This document shows, piece after piece, positions 8,280 through 15,439 of a stretch of 36,044 nucleotides of DNA (within the stretch, counting starts at the first letter, position 1; every line of letters begins with the position of its first letter). The stretch is from a virus. Position numbers and translations under genes: made by a program. The notes under the pieces are model-generated. The model searched no databases. It worked only from the letters and a program-made list of their open reading frames with translations, and was not told where the DNA came from. The stretch spans positions 1 to 36,044 of the IMG/VR virus record IMGVR_UViG_3300026367_000088. The stretch is one strand, 5' to 3'.

Positions 8280-8741
8280 TTAGCTCTAAGCCTTTTTATG
8301 AACTTTCGTAATGGCAAACGATATAAATGGTCAACTTGCGTCTGTGCTTGCTGGTTAATCTGAAGCATTGTTGTTTCCAGCATCTCCGCCAGACGCATCA
8401 GTTCGCCCCCGCTCAGTGACAGCCTCCATGGCTGCCTGGTCGAGTAATTCAGATTCCATCTGCAATTTCTCAAAATCCTCACGATTAAGTCGAGCGAGCA
8501 TGTTGCGCGTCACCGCACCATTAAAATCACCCACTTTATCAATCTGTCTGAGCAATGAATTGACACCCATCAACGTTGGGCTGGTCATAAATTGATAACC
8601 ATGCTCGGTCATCACGGCGCGTTCTGATTCCAGGCTGGCTTCGATAATGTCTTCAGGGGTTAGCTCACGCAGAATGACTTCATGGTGAACTGTTTCGCCA
8701 ATCTTCCAGCCGTGTTTGAGTTGAACGGTCACGGTGGCCAT
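8276..8741 (-). CDS. Tail assembly chaperone fusion product (gp41-gp42' type) made by -2 frameshift
   Basis: The second chaperone is not an independent gene. A frame from about 8482 to 8276 lacks its own ribosome binding site and overlaps the first chaperone. Reading the first gene to CGA (8405-8403) and slipping back two bases resumes at GAA (8404-8402). This would yield about 155 aa: 113 from the first frame plus 42 ending KRLRAK. The extension is helical and basic. In tailed phages such fusions (G/GT in lambda) chaperone the tape measure during tail assembly. Mu is reported to use a -2 shift at this gene pair. The stop overlaps the tape-measure ATG. Confidence 0.7.
8355..8741 (-). CDS. Phage tail assembly chaperone (Mu gp41 family)
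   Basis: I take the ATG at 8741 (MATVTVQLKHGWKIGE), preceded by GAGGAA and overlapping the tube stop (TAATG). An upstream TTG in the same frame is disregarded. The 128-aa product has the family pattern: an N-terminal strand, LRELTPEDIIEAS (about 25-37), then a helical C-terminus. It is the unshifted form of the chaperone pair that coats the tape measure before tube polymerisation. The GGGGGCGA slippery stretch lies in codons 111-113. Confidence 0.85.
   Translation of the reverse strand: MATVTVQLKHGWKIGETVHHEVILRELTPEDIIEASLESERAVMTEHGYQFMTSPTLMGVNSLLRQIDKVGDFNGAVTRNMLARLNREDFEKLQMESELLDQAAMEAVTERGRTDASGGDAGNNNASD
8403..8410 (-). promoter_or_regulatory. Putative -2 ribosomal frameshift site GGGGGCGA
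   Basis: In the mRNA the chaperone frame reads CGG GGG CGA; the extension frame reads AGC GGG GGC GAA. A two-base backward slip on the G run links the two frames. The heptamer-like GGGGGCGA matches, from memory, the -2 slip sequence reported for Mu gp41. No independent initiation signal exists for the downstream frame, which supports recoding. Confidence 0.65.
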
Positions 8742-9100
8742 TACAGTTCCTCGCAACGGATGCCTTCAAACACATACGGAATGGAACCGTCTTGTGTATT
8801 CAGCGTGGCCGGGTCATCAGAGCGCCAGGACTCGCTCATGATGTAGGTTTTGCCTGAGTCAGTTTCAAAGATGATGCTGGCATCAGTGAGGTTATCCAGC
8901 TCCGTCATATTGGTGTTCTTGTCATGCGAAAACGTGGCTTCAATACGGGGTGAAGATACGGCTTCGCTGTAGCCATGCACACTGTCATCACCCAGCTGGG
9001 TGGTGCGAGAAAAACCGCCCAACCGAATGGTGGCGCCGGGGCGGCTTTTTTGGAGGTTGCCATTAATCTTGATTAAGGCACGGCCGGTAATTTGTGACAT
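8741..9100 (-). CDS. Tail tube protein (Mu gpM homologue)
   Basis: A 119-aa protein with the tube-family pattern: MSQITGRALIKINGN at the N-terminus, GYSEAVSSPRIEATFSHD (about 43-60) and a GKTYIMSESW strand. Size equals Mu gpM (118 aa). It polymerises into the inner tube within the contractile sheath. It lies 32 nt after the sheath gene and overlaps the chaperone ATG by one base (TAATG). Confidence 0.92.
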   Translation of the reverse strand: MSQITGRALIKINGNLQKSRPGATIRLGGFSRTTQLGDDSVHGYSEAVSSPRIEATFSHDKNTNMTELDNLTDASIIFETDSGKTYIMSESWRSDDPATLNTQDGSIPYVFEGIRCEEL

Positions 9101-9132
9101 TTTTAGTACTCCTTAAAAATGATTTAAATGGC

Positions 9133-10614
9133 TTATAAACGGAACTGAACAGCCGCCGCGAATACTCGGAACTGATTGATGATGTCTGGCGGAATGATGG
9201 AGTTCACGCGGTCTGGATCCGTGTTGCTTCGCACCACCTGCAGGTCGGCTTTGAACTGTTCAAAGTTTTCAACCAGGGCCACTTCTTCCAGTTCACGAAA
9301 CAGCGCCAACAGTTCAGCTCGCAGCATGCTGGGGGTGACCACGGCCTGACCCGCTGCAAAGCGAGTGCCGTCATCAGCCAGTTTGAATCGTGGATAACGT
9401 AAGGCAATACGGGTACGCACGGCATAGCGGATATAGTCCACGGTCCATTTCGTGTTCAGGTTCAGATAGCTGATATCGTCGACACCAAAAGCATTTTGCT
9501 GATAGGTGGTAATCACCCGCTCGATGTAAACGGTGCCATCCTGGCCAACGGTGAAGGTCGAGATACCATCATTCAGGAGGATGTTGCGTTCTTCGCGATT
9601 AAAGCGACTTTCTTCAGGTGGTGCCAATACGCCTGGTACCGCCAGTGTTTGAAATGGACGAGCCGGGTCAATCGCACCATTGAATTCCACTACCGCCGCC
9701 CAGGCTGCAGCTAATACCCACGGTGGTGTTGGGCTGTTATGCAAGCCGCCTGCACTGCTTTGCACTGAATTACGTGAAGTGCCCCAGGTGCTTAAGCCTG
9801 CATGCGTTGCTGACAGGCCAACAAACGCATGACCGGTTTTCTGGGTCATTGGACCCCAACGCTCGGACAGTTCCGCTTCAATGGCCGCCATATTGGCCGT
9901 GTCTGTCCAGGGGCTGATGATGGTATAAAACTGGTCGTCACCAATCGCAGCCAACGCATCGGCAATATCCGGATTTGCAGCACCATCGGCCATTGGCGTA
10001 ATAGTCACGGTCATGCCTTCAGGTTTTTTGTCGGTTTGGTAATAGGTGATCCGCAGGTCAATGAAGTTGCCGTGCTCACCTTTATTACGCGCCGTTAAAT
10101 CGACCTGTGCGGGTGTGGTGCCATTGACTTCAGCGGTGACTGGTAAATCCGTCTGTGCATTAATCTGTGCGACCAATTTAGTAGCCACCGTGGCGGCGGT
10201 ATCGGTGGTGGCCAGGGCTACCTGGACACGTTCACCGGCCACATACAATGTCAGTACTTGTGCTTTGCTGGGCGTGCCTGCAAACAGAATGGTACCGGTT
10301 GCCGCCACACCGGCATCGGCATCATCCAGCGCGACCGCCCAGACATCGGTTGACCGGTTGGCTGTTTTGACCGCTTTGAGCATGGCGGCAATGACACTGC
10401 CGCGGCCAAAGGCGGCTTCACCTTGTTCGGCATTTAAGATCCGCACCGGAATTTCAGCAGCAACATCACCGGCTGCCAGACGATTACCAATCACCAGAAT
10501 TTTACGATCCTGTGTAGGCAGACCTTGTACCGCTCGGGTGTTATCAAACTCAATGAATTGACCTGGCGTGCGAATATTTAACGGAATTTCAGCAAACGAA
10601 ATGTTCTCTGCCAT
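9133..10614 (-). CDS. Contractile tail sheath protein (Mu gpL homologue)
   Basis: The 493-aa product matches Mu gpL (495 aa). It begins MAENISFAEIPLNIRTPGQFIEFDN and has QDRKILVIGNRLAAG, a central domain, DISYLNLNTKWTVDYIRYAVRTRIALRYPR at about 390-420, and the FEQFKADLQVVRSNTDPDRVN C-terminal domain typical of sheaths. AAAGGAG sits upstream of the ATG. The sheath makes the tail contractile, so the phage is a myovirus. It follows the DUF2635 gene by 2 nt. Confidence 0.95.
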   Translation of the reverse strand: MAENISFAEIPLNIRTPGQFIEFDNTRAVQGLPTQDRKILVIGNRLAAGDVAAEIPVRILNAEQGEAAFGRGSVIAAMLKAVKTANRSTDVWAVALDDADAGVAATGTILFAGTPSKAQVLTLYVAGERVQVALATTDTAATVATKLVAQINAQTDLPVTAEVNGTTPAQVDLTARNKGEHGNFIDLRITYYQTDKKPEGMTVTITPMADGAANPDIADALAAIGDDQFYTIISPWTDTANMAAIEAELSERWGPMTQKTGHAFVGLSATHAGLSTWGTSRNSVQSSAGGLHNSPTPPWVLAAAWAAVVEFNGAIDPARPFQTLAVPGVLAPPEESRFNREERNILLNDGISTFTVGQDGTVYIERVITTYQQNAFGVDDISYLNLNTKWTVDYIRYAVRTRIALRYPRFKLADDGTRFAAGQAVVTPSMLRAELLALFRELEEVALVENFEQFKADLQVVRSNTDPDRVNSIIPPDIINQFRVFAAAVQFRL

Positions 10615-10616
10615 GA

Positions 10617-10802
10617 TTAGGCTCCTTTAGGTGTTTTAGTGGCATTAGCTTTTGCCGATGCATCCACAACATCGCCATCACGCATACGGCGACGCCAGTA
10701 ACTGGTCAGCTCAACGTCTTTACCCGCTGCAGGCAGATGCTCGCCGGTGATGGGATCACGAACCTTGATTTTGTCGGTGGCGGGTTTGAGTTTTTTAATC
10801 AT
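10617..10802 (-). CDS. DUF2635 family small protein (Mu gp38-like)
   Basis: A 61-aa protein containing the family core KVRDPITGEHLPAAGKDVEL followed by YWRRRMRDGDVV. This short protein always sits just before the sheath gene in Mu-like phages. Its role is unknown, probably in tail or connector assembly. TAGGAG precedes the ATG with a spacing of about six bases. Confidence 0.85.
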   Translation of the reverse strand: MIKKLKPATDKIKVRDPITGEHLPAAGKDVELTSYWRRRMRDGDVVDASAKANATKTPKGA

Positions 10803-10811
10803 GTCGGGCTC

Positions 10812-11432
10812 CTATTGATTCAGTTCAGTCACATCATCCTGTGCATCAGGATGGCTGGTGTCATAGTCAGGCGTGTCCTGCAGCCACTTTTTGTGCTCGG
10901 CTGCAGAGTCAAATTCAGGGATGTCGTAATCCGCGTGGAAGTGTTCAAAGTTATCCAGGGAATCCATGTCCACTTCGTAGCTGAAAGGCATGTTGGGCAA
11001 TTCAAAGGTCAGTGCGTATAACGCAGACTTGAAGGTTTCTTCGAGCTGGATAGAGAACAGATTTTGCACGTTGGTCAGACGCAAGCGACCGATATCGGTA
11101 ATGTTGCTGTCATGCAGATCGGGAATCAGTCGTTCAATAATCTGATAGGCACCGATGGTGGTGCTGTCACCGCGCCGACGTGCACTGTCATTGCCCACAT
11201 GACGGGTGATGATGTACACATCAAAGCGACCATTAATGGTGGCACCGTCTGTATCAACGGTGCCGGGTCTGCCCCCCAGAAAAGTGGTGTATACCGCTGG
11301 CGCTAGTGGCAATATGGTTTTCAGCAGTGCCAGGTTTAATGCGTTAGGCAACACTTCAACTGCTCGCAGCGCTCCACCAAGCGACTGCTTGGTGATGTCG
11401 ACAATATGGTCTTCAACGGCGCTGATGCTCAT
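10812..11432 (-). CDS. Mu gp37-like protein (DUF1834 family), tail terminator/connector
   Basis: The 206-aa product has the N-terminal SISAVEDHIVDITKQ and the LPLAPAVYTTFLGGRP block (about 43-58) typical of DUF1834, followed by FDVYIITRHVGNDSARRRGD. Members occupy the slot between gp36 and the sheath operon and are thought to cap or terminate the tail. The ATG overlaps the gp36 stop (ATGA). The acidic C-terminus (about 175-206) is longer than the conserved core. Confidence 0.85.
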   Translation of the reverse strand: MSISAVEDHIVDITKQSLGGALRAVEVLPNALNLALLKTILPLAPAVYTTFLGGRPGTVDTDGATINGRFDVYIITRHVGNDSARRRGDSTTIGAYQIIERLIPDLHDSNITDIGRLRLTNVQNLFSIQLEETFKSALYALTFELPNMPFSYEVDMDSLDNFEHFHADYDIPEFDSAAEHKKWLQDTPDYDTSHPDAQDDVTELNQ

Positions 11433-11851
11433 ATAAAGCTCTTGTCTTTGCGGTTGAACACATTGCCGCCTGATTCAATCTTGACGGTATTTTTGCTGAC
11501 TGGTTTTTCGCCTTCAGTTGTGATGCCGATACTGATATCACCTTTGGCAATGCCTTTGAGAAATGCCACTGCATCGTTGTAACGTTTGCTGACATGCTCG
11601 GTGGCCATGTCGTCATACAGGTAATAGCGTGCGATATCGCAGGCCACGCGAGTTAAAGTGGTTGGTACCGGCGTGACTGGTGCAGAGAAGCGGCTGCTGA
11701 GATAGCCTTCAATCTCAGCATTGGCATCAGATATGGCGCGAGTGAGGACGTCCGTGTTCAACTCACCCACATTATCGTGGTCGGTGAGCTGAATCAGTTC
11801 AGCTTCACCAAAGCGTTTAATCATGTCTTCTTGTGTGCAGTAATTCGTCAT
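11429..11851 (-). CDS. Mu gp36-like head-tail connector protein (DUF1320)
   Basis: Starting at ATG 11851 (MTNYCTQEDMIKRFGE) the protein is 140 aa. This start gives the conserved family N-terminus; the longer frame to 11893 lies inside the preceding gene. The pattern YCTQEDMIKRFGEAELIQLTD, ISDANAEIEGYLSSRF and VPTTLTRVACDIARYYLYDD is diagnostic of DUF1320. It probably docks on the portal ring as an adaptor. Its TGA overlaps the gp37 ATG. Confidence 0.9.
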   Translation of the reverse strand: MTNYCTQEDMIKRFGEAELIQLTDHDNVGELNTDVLTRAISDANAEIEGYLSSRFSAPVTPVPTTLTRVACDIARYYLYDDMATEHVSKRYNDAVAFLKGIAKGDISIGITTEGEKPVSKNTVKIESGGNVFNRKDKSFI

Positions 11852-11852
11852 A

Positions 11853-12134
11853 TCAATGCCCTGATTCACGAACGCGAATAGTGAGCTGCTCATGCAGTAC
11901 TTCGCTGTTGTTTGTGGTGATTTGATTTGTCAGCACGTAATCATTCAGCTCAACACCGCCCGACACCCGCACACCCACGCGATAGCCATCACGCGATTGC
12001 GCATCAATGACCAAACCTTCAGTACTGCTCCAGCTGCTATCGGTGATAGTGGCTTTTTGCAGCTCATCCGCAGGCCATTCCAGCCAATACCATTTGGCTG
12101 AATCAGGATGCTTGGGCGGGGCATTTCTAATCAT
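11853..12134 (-). CDS. Small beta-rich virion protein, possible fibre-tail adaptor (93 aa)
   Basis: The protein has the pattern KWYWLEWPADELQKATITDSSW ... GLVIDAQS ... VSGGVELNDYVLTNQITTNN ... LTIRVRES, a beta-sandwich layout found in many phage genes next to fibre or connector genes and annotated as fibre-tail adaptors. The assignment is by pattern only. It starts at ATG 12134, six bases after the 169-aa gene, and ends just before gp36. Confidence 0.55.
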   Translation of the reverse strand: MIRNAPPKHPDSAKWYWLEWPADELQKATITDSSWSSTEGLVIDAQSRDGYRVGVRVSGGVELNDYVLTNQITTNNSEVLHEQLTIRVRESGH

Positions 12135-12140
12135 TGGTGA

Positions 12141-12650
12141 TTACGCTGCCGTTTCGCATTTGGTGCGGAGTGTCATGCTGACGTTGTTGGCCGCGCTGGC
12201 ACCTTCCGAGATAACACGACGGATCCAGATAGCCTTGTGGCCACCAGCAGGGATATCGCCAATCGCTAATGCAGCCCCTTCGTTGGCCGCCGCACTAAAT
12301 GTCACAGCGCTCGGTGCGGTGCTTTCATTGGCCACCGTTTGTTCGGTAGCGGAAATGGCACTGGACCCCAGACCCACTGTTTCTGCTGAATCTTCACTGG
12401 CACTGGCTGACTGGATCCACAGCTTGGTATTGAGCATGGCCAGCGTGGCGTGATTATTCAGCACATAGATGCAGCGATACTCGGTATCACCGGCAGCGGA
12501 TTCATCACCACTGACCACATCAAACAAGTTATGCAATTCGGCATCGACAATTTCTTCACTGCTGATGACACCGCCCAGAGACGCGTTCGGATTAGCGTTG
12601 GCCTCGCCTCCGGAGAGTTGATACGTAATGTCACTGGCAATGATTGGCAT
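12141..12650 (-). CDS. Hypothetical virion protein (169 aa)
   Basis: A real gene by context: ATG at 12650 with GGAGTTTCTACC upstream, tight spacing on both sides, and an alanine/serine-rich beta-strand-like composition. A segment GDTEYRCIYVLNNHATLAMLNTKLWI (about 54-79) resembles an immunoglobulin-like beta-sandwich found in phage structural proteins. The C-terminal GDIPAGGHKAIWIRRVI strand and tail are consistent. There is no signal peptide. It lies in the extra cassette between the FluMu-type gene and gp36. Function unknown; a virion decoration or fibre-base role is likely. Confidence 0.6.
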   Translation of the reverse strand: MPIIASDITYQLSGGEANANPNASLGGVISSEEIVDAELHNLFDVVSGDESAAGDTEYRCIYVLNNHATLAMLNTKLWIQSASASEDSAETVGLGSSAISATEQTVANESTAPSAVTFSAAANEGAALAIGDIPAGGHKAIWIRRVISEGASAANNVSMTLRTKCETAA

Positions 12651-12661
12651 GGTAGAAACTC

Positions 12662-13552
12662 CTAATGAATAACAGCACGGAACACACGTTTTTCAGGAAT
12701 AACCTGATGCACACGCTGCTCCGCGCGAATTTTGATAATGCTGATAGGTGGCAACACGGTATCGCCCATCTTCCAAACAAAGGTGATGCTGTTTTCGGTG
12801 ATAGCGATTTGCTGCCAGGTTAATGTTGCGTCCTGGTCGACGGCTTCACGCTGAGCAAACAACAGTTGTAAGTCGGTGGTGATTGATTCGGCAATGTTCC
12901 AGCGAGATTGCAGGTCGATTTCCAGCGCGGCGAGCAATTGCCATTGCGTATTGAGACTGGCCACCACGGCATGACGGATATGCCAGCTGGCAGTCAGATC
13001 CTTAATGGCTGTCTGAATAGCGGATTCGATTGTCCAGGGCAGCTCGACGGTTTGATTGACGTTCTGGCGAATCTGCCAATCGGTTTGCAAATCGGCTGTC
13101 AGGTTTTGCATGATTGACCAGGTGGCGGCCACATCAATGTGGAGGCCATTGAGCATGTTCCAGGTCGATTGCAAATCAGCCTGCAGTGATTCACGCAGGT
13201 CGTAATTCAGTTCAAGTTCAGTTGTTAAGGCTTGCTGGATGTTGATAATCAGCTCGACGGTTTGAGTCACGTTCTGCACCATTTGCCAGTTTGATTGCAG
13301 GTCGGCTGTCAGGTTTTGAATGATGGACCAGGCAACATCAGCATCCTGAAAAAGCCTGCTGAGCAGATTCCAATTCGCCTGCAGGTCAGCCTGCAGCGAT
13401 TCACGCAGCGCGTAATTCATCACAAGGTCAGTCGTTAAGGCTTGTCTGATGTTGTTTATCAGCTCGATATCGGAGAATACGGTTGATGCTTCAGACGCAG
13501 CCTTACCTGCATACCCCAGCGGCATATAACCCAATGGATATAAACCCAGCAT
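12662..13552 (-). CDS. Fibre-like coiled-coil protein of 14-residue repeats (296 aa)
   Basis: After an N-terminal segment (residues 1-29, starting MLGLYPLGYMPLGYAGKAAS), the chain is built of repeats with large residues at 14-residue intervals. In unit 30-99 an aromatic recurs at unit positions 18, 32, 46 and 60 (NY, NW, AW, NW), flanked by LQADLQ and NLTADLQ. Residues 30-99 and 100-169 are a near duplicate of 70 aa (five 14-mers); weaker repeats continue to about 240. Two heptads per repeat suggest a long trimeric coiled coil. The C-terminal 45 residues (SIIKIRAEQRVHQVIPEKR) look globular. The start overlaps the preceding stop (TGATG). Likely a head or neck fibre, by inference. Confidence 0.65.
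   Translation of the reverse strand: MLGLYPLGYMPLGYAGKAASEASTVFSDIELINNIRQALTTDLVMNYALRESLQADLQANWNLLSRLFQDADVAWSIIQNLTADLQSNWQMVQNVTQTVELIINIQQALTTELELNYDLRESLQADLQSTWNMLNGLHIDVAATWSIMQNLTADLQTDWQIRQNVNQTVELPWTIESAIQTAIKDLTASWHIRHAVVASLNTQWQLLAALEIDLQSRWNIAESITTDLQLLFAQREAVDQDATLTWQQIAITENSITFVWKMGDTVLPPISIIKIRAEQRVHQVIPEKRVFRAVIH
13046..13465 (-). repeat. Tandem duplication of about 210 bp inside the coiled-coil gene
   Basis: Two adjacent 210-nt units (13465-13256 and 13255-13046) encode 70 residues each and share long identical runs, for example CTGTCAGGTTTTG and CAGCTCGACGGTTTGA. Divergence is moderate, mostly at third positions plus some replacements, so it is not a very recent duplication. 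Confidence 0.75.
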
Positions 13553-14073
13553 CAGATTTGCTCCAACTGGTCAATGAATGGCTGTGCAGCGATTAGGCAG
13601 AGCGCCCAATCAGTTTGTGCCATCACGGCATTGCTACCGGCTCGACGTACTTGCTCAATAGTTGCAGCCAGCAGTTTCCATTGGTTCGCTGTGCTTATAA
13701 TAAAATCGGCTGCAGCTTCACCTGACGTGTTGTTTGCATTGGCTTCAGCATTAATAAACGGATAATCAGCGATGAGAGATTCAGGATATCCAGCACTTTT
13801 GAATGCGTCAGCATCCTGCAATTTCAGTTGATACGTTGCATCCTGGCCAGGTGAATTCGTTGTGTAACGAATTCGGGCTTCACCTGCAGCCTGATTGATT
13901 AGATTTATCGCATCAGTTTGTGCGAGTGGTAATGGATTAAAGCTTTCGTAAAGTGCTTCTACTTCCGCTGCAGGTGAATACTGGAAAACGCCGTCGTCAG
14001 TAGCTACTGAATATCCCGCACGTCCACACGCAGCAATAAAGTATCCACCCTTTTCATTTTTAGTCAGGGACAT
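13552..14073 (-). CDS. Putative fibre-assembly-like protein (173 aa)
   Basis: I chose the ATG at 14073 (MSLTKNEKGGYFIAACG), which overlaps the upstream gene by 14 nt; the longer frame begins with TTG. The C-terminal half has the helical pattern common to DUF4376-like or tail-fibre chaperone proteins: AINLINQAAGEARIRYTT, SLIADYPFINAEANANN and AATIEQVRRAGSNAVM. Its position after the 302-aa gene mirrors the fibre/chaperone order at the tail end. Function is inferred. Confidence 0.5.
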   Translation of the reverse strand: MSLTKNEKGGYFIAACGRAGYSVATDDGVFQYSPAAEVEALYESFNPLPLAQTDAINLINQAAGEARIRYTTNSPGQDATYQLKLQDADAFKSAGYPESLIADYPFINAEANANNTSGEAAADFIISTANQWKLLAATIEQVRRAGSNAVMAQTDWALCLIAAQPFIDQLEQI

Positions 14074-14968
14074 AAGCAAGCCCCACTATATGTGATCTAA
14101 AAGGTGCTTCCCTGCTAAGTGTTTGTGTTGATAGATCATCGGGTAATCCACCTGGCAGTCCTTCTAATTCTAAAGAGCTGACACCACCGTTATTAAACCT
14201 GTAAATACCCCATGGACCAGCATGAGTTCTCTCCTGACATCTCCATGCTTTAACTGTCGCATCATTTGACCAAGAGCCAGACCAATATCTACCAGCAGGT
14301 AATATCTGTAATGGAACACTGGAAAGTTGAAGTCCAGCAATTTCGCCATCAAATGAGGCTTTCGCCAATGCTTTACCTGGGTCACCACAATCGCTTTGAA
14401 ATATTGTCTTGTTCCGTCCTTCATAAATAGCACCTTGAACTTCTGCTCCTGACCCTCCTACTGTGTCAATCCACATCGTCAGGCGATTGAACAATACCGA
14501 TGAAGCATAAAATAAAGGCCCGAAAAATGCGTTATTGGTGCCATTAAAATCTTGAAATGAGTCAGCCCTTAAAATATTGTCTGCAACCTGCATTGTGCTT
14601 CCATCACGATTAACTGAGCTGTATGGGCTAGATCCATGAATACTGAACTGACCAACACCCACCCAAATCCGGTGTATTCCTGCTGGCAAAGTGAAACCAC
14701 TACCGTCATAGGTTTCATACGTCGTACCGTTCCAAATGACCCACGGTGATAACGTCATTGTTCCAGCAGAATCAAAAACAGCCTGACCTTCAAGCCTGTC
14801 GACGCGATTCGATGCCAATAAAACAAACGGCACAATGGCACCATCAGCATAAGCATCAGCAAATGGAATCGTATTGACACCCGCTTCTAACGCATAAGCT
14901 CCCTCAAGGGTCTGGACTGGTCCAGTCCCCGTGCAGGTTTCGCCGACGAATAAGCCCTTAAACTGCAT
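14060..14968 (-). CDS. Hypothetical virion protein, beta-rich (302 aa)
   Basis: ATG at 14968; it follows the FluMu-type gene by 3 nt. Residues 1-115 look like a beta-sandwich (MQFKGLFVGETCTGTGPVQ, then FVLLASNRVDRLEGQAVFD). Residues 120-260 carry the pattern of a jelly-roll-like domain (NAFFGPLFYASSVLFNRLTM and DCGDPGKALAKASFD). No catalytic motif is visible. It appears more AT-rich at third positions than its neighbours, hinting at separate acquisition. It is probably a head- or neck-attached decoration or fibre, but I do not recognise the family. Confidence 0.6.
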   Translation of the reverse strand: MQFKGLFVGETCTGTGPVQTLEGAYALEAGVNTIPFADAYADGAIVPFVLLASNRVDRLEGQAVFDSAGTMTLSPWVIWNGTTYETYDGSGFTLPAGIHRIWVGVGQFSIHGSSPYSSVNRDGSTMQVADNILRADSFQDFNGTNNAFFGPLFYASSVLFNRLTMWIDTVGGSGAEVQGAIYEGRNKTIFQSDCGDPGKALAKASFDGEIAGLQLSSVPLQILPAGRYWSGSWSNDATVKAWRCQERTHAGPWGIYRFNNGGVSSLELEGLPGGLPDDLSTQTLSREAPFRSHIVGLAYVPD

Positions 14969-14971
14969 TAT

Positions 14972-15379
14972 TTACAGCTCAACAACCACAAACATAGGAT
15001 CGGCTTTCAGAATCTTCAGTTCTTCAGCAGATACGTCAGATGCTTTCAGTTCGGTGGTACCGACCCAGGCACGACCACAGCGGCGAAAGCCATCGCGTTT
15101 AACGGTGACCTTGTAGGCAGCTTTGTCGTTTTTGCCTGATGGTGCTTTGTCAGCATCCTTTTTAGCCTGGTCTTTTGCAGCTGCTGCATCGGCATCCGCT
15201 TTGGCCTGTGCGTCGGCGATGGCTTTATCTTCGGCTAATTTAGCCTGATACTTATCCCAGGCTTCATCGCGTTCTGCGCCGGTGACTTTTTCCACGCCAG
15301 CCAGTTTGGCCAGCTCATCGACCGTGGGCTTTTTGTCCAGCTTGGCCGCTAGTAATACTTCTAATAATTTGTCCATCAT
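14972..15379 (-). CDS. FluMu N-terminal-domain protein (Mu gp35 slot)
   Basis: Two adjacent ATGs (15379 and 15376) follow AAAGGAATC; the second has better spacing. The first third is helical, the middle (about 50-85) is an alanine/lysine/aspartate-rich linker, and the end, AYKVTVKRDGFRRCGRAWVG then ELKASDVSAEELKILKAD and MFVVVEL, matches the FluMu/HI1506 domain found next to the gpT gene. It probably acts in head completion. The linker is of variable length in the family. Confidence 0.7.
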   Translation of the reverse strand: MMDKLLEVLLAAKLDKKPTVDELAKLAGVEKVTGAERDEAWDKYQAKLAEDKAIADAQAKADADAAAAKDQAKKDADKAPSGKNDKAAYKVTVKRDGFRRCGRAWVGTTELKASDVSAEELKILKADPMFVVVEL

Positions 15380-15404
15380 GATTCCTTTATTGACTGTGAT
15401 GATT

Positions 15405-15424
15405 AAGGGCGGCTAAGCCGCCCC
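15405..15424 (-). terminator. Hairpin after the major capsid gene (weak terminator or mRNA stabiliser)
   Basis: GGGCGGC (15423-15417 on the minus strand) pairs with GCCGCCC (15413-15407) around a TTA loop, followed by TTAATC rather than a clear U tract. It sits between the capsid stop and the next gene, where partial termination or 3'-end protection of the capsid message would make sense. Confidence 0.5.
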
Positions 15425-15439
15425 GTTATCAGTTAAGGG

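Noticed and set aside
8276-8482. Independent 68-aa gene before the tape measure
   Set aside because: It has no ribosome site, and the frame joins the chaperone gene at a G-run slip site; treated as a frameshift extension.
10046-10561. Long open frame on the plus strand (171 codons) opposite the sheath gene
   Set aside because: It is antisense to a clear sheath gene, has low-complexity composition and no ribosome site; a shadow frame.
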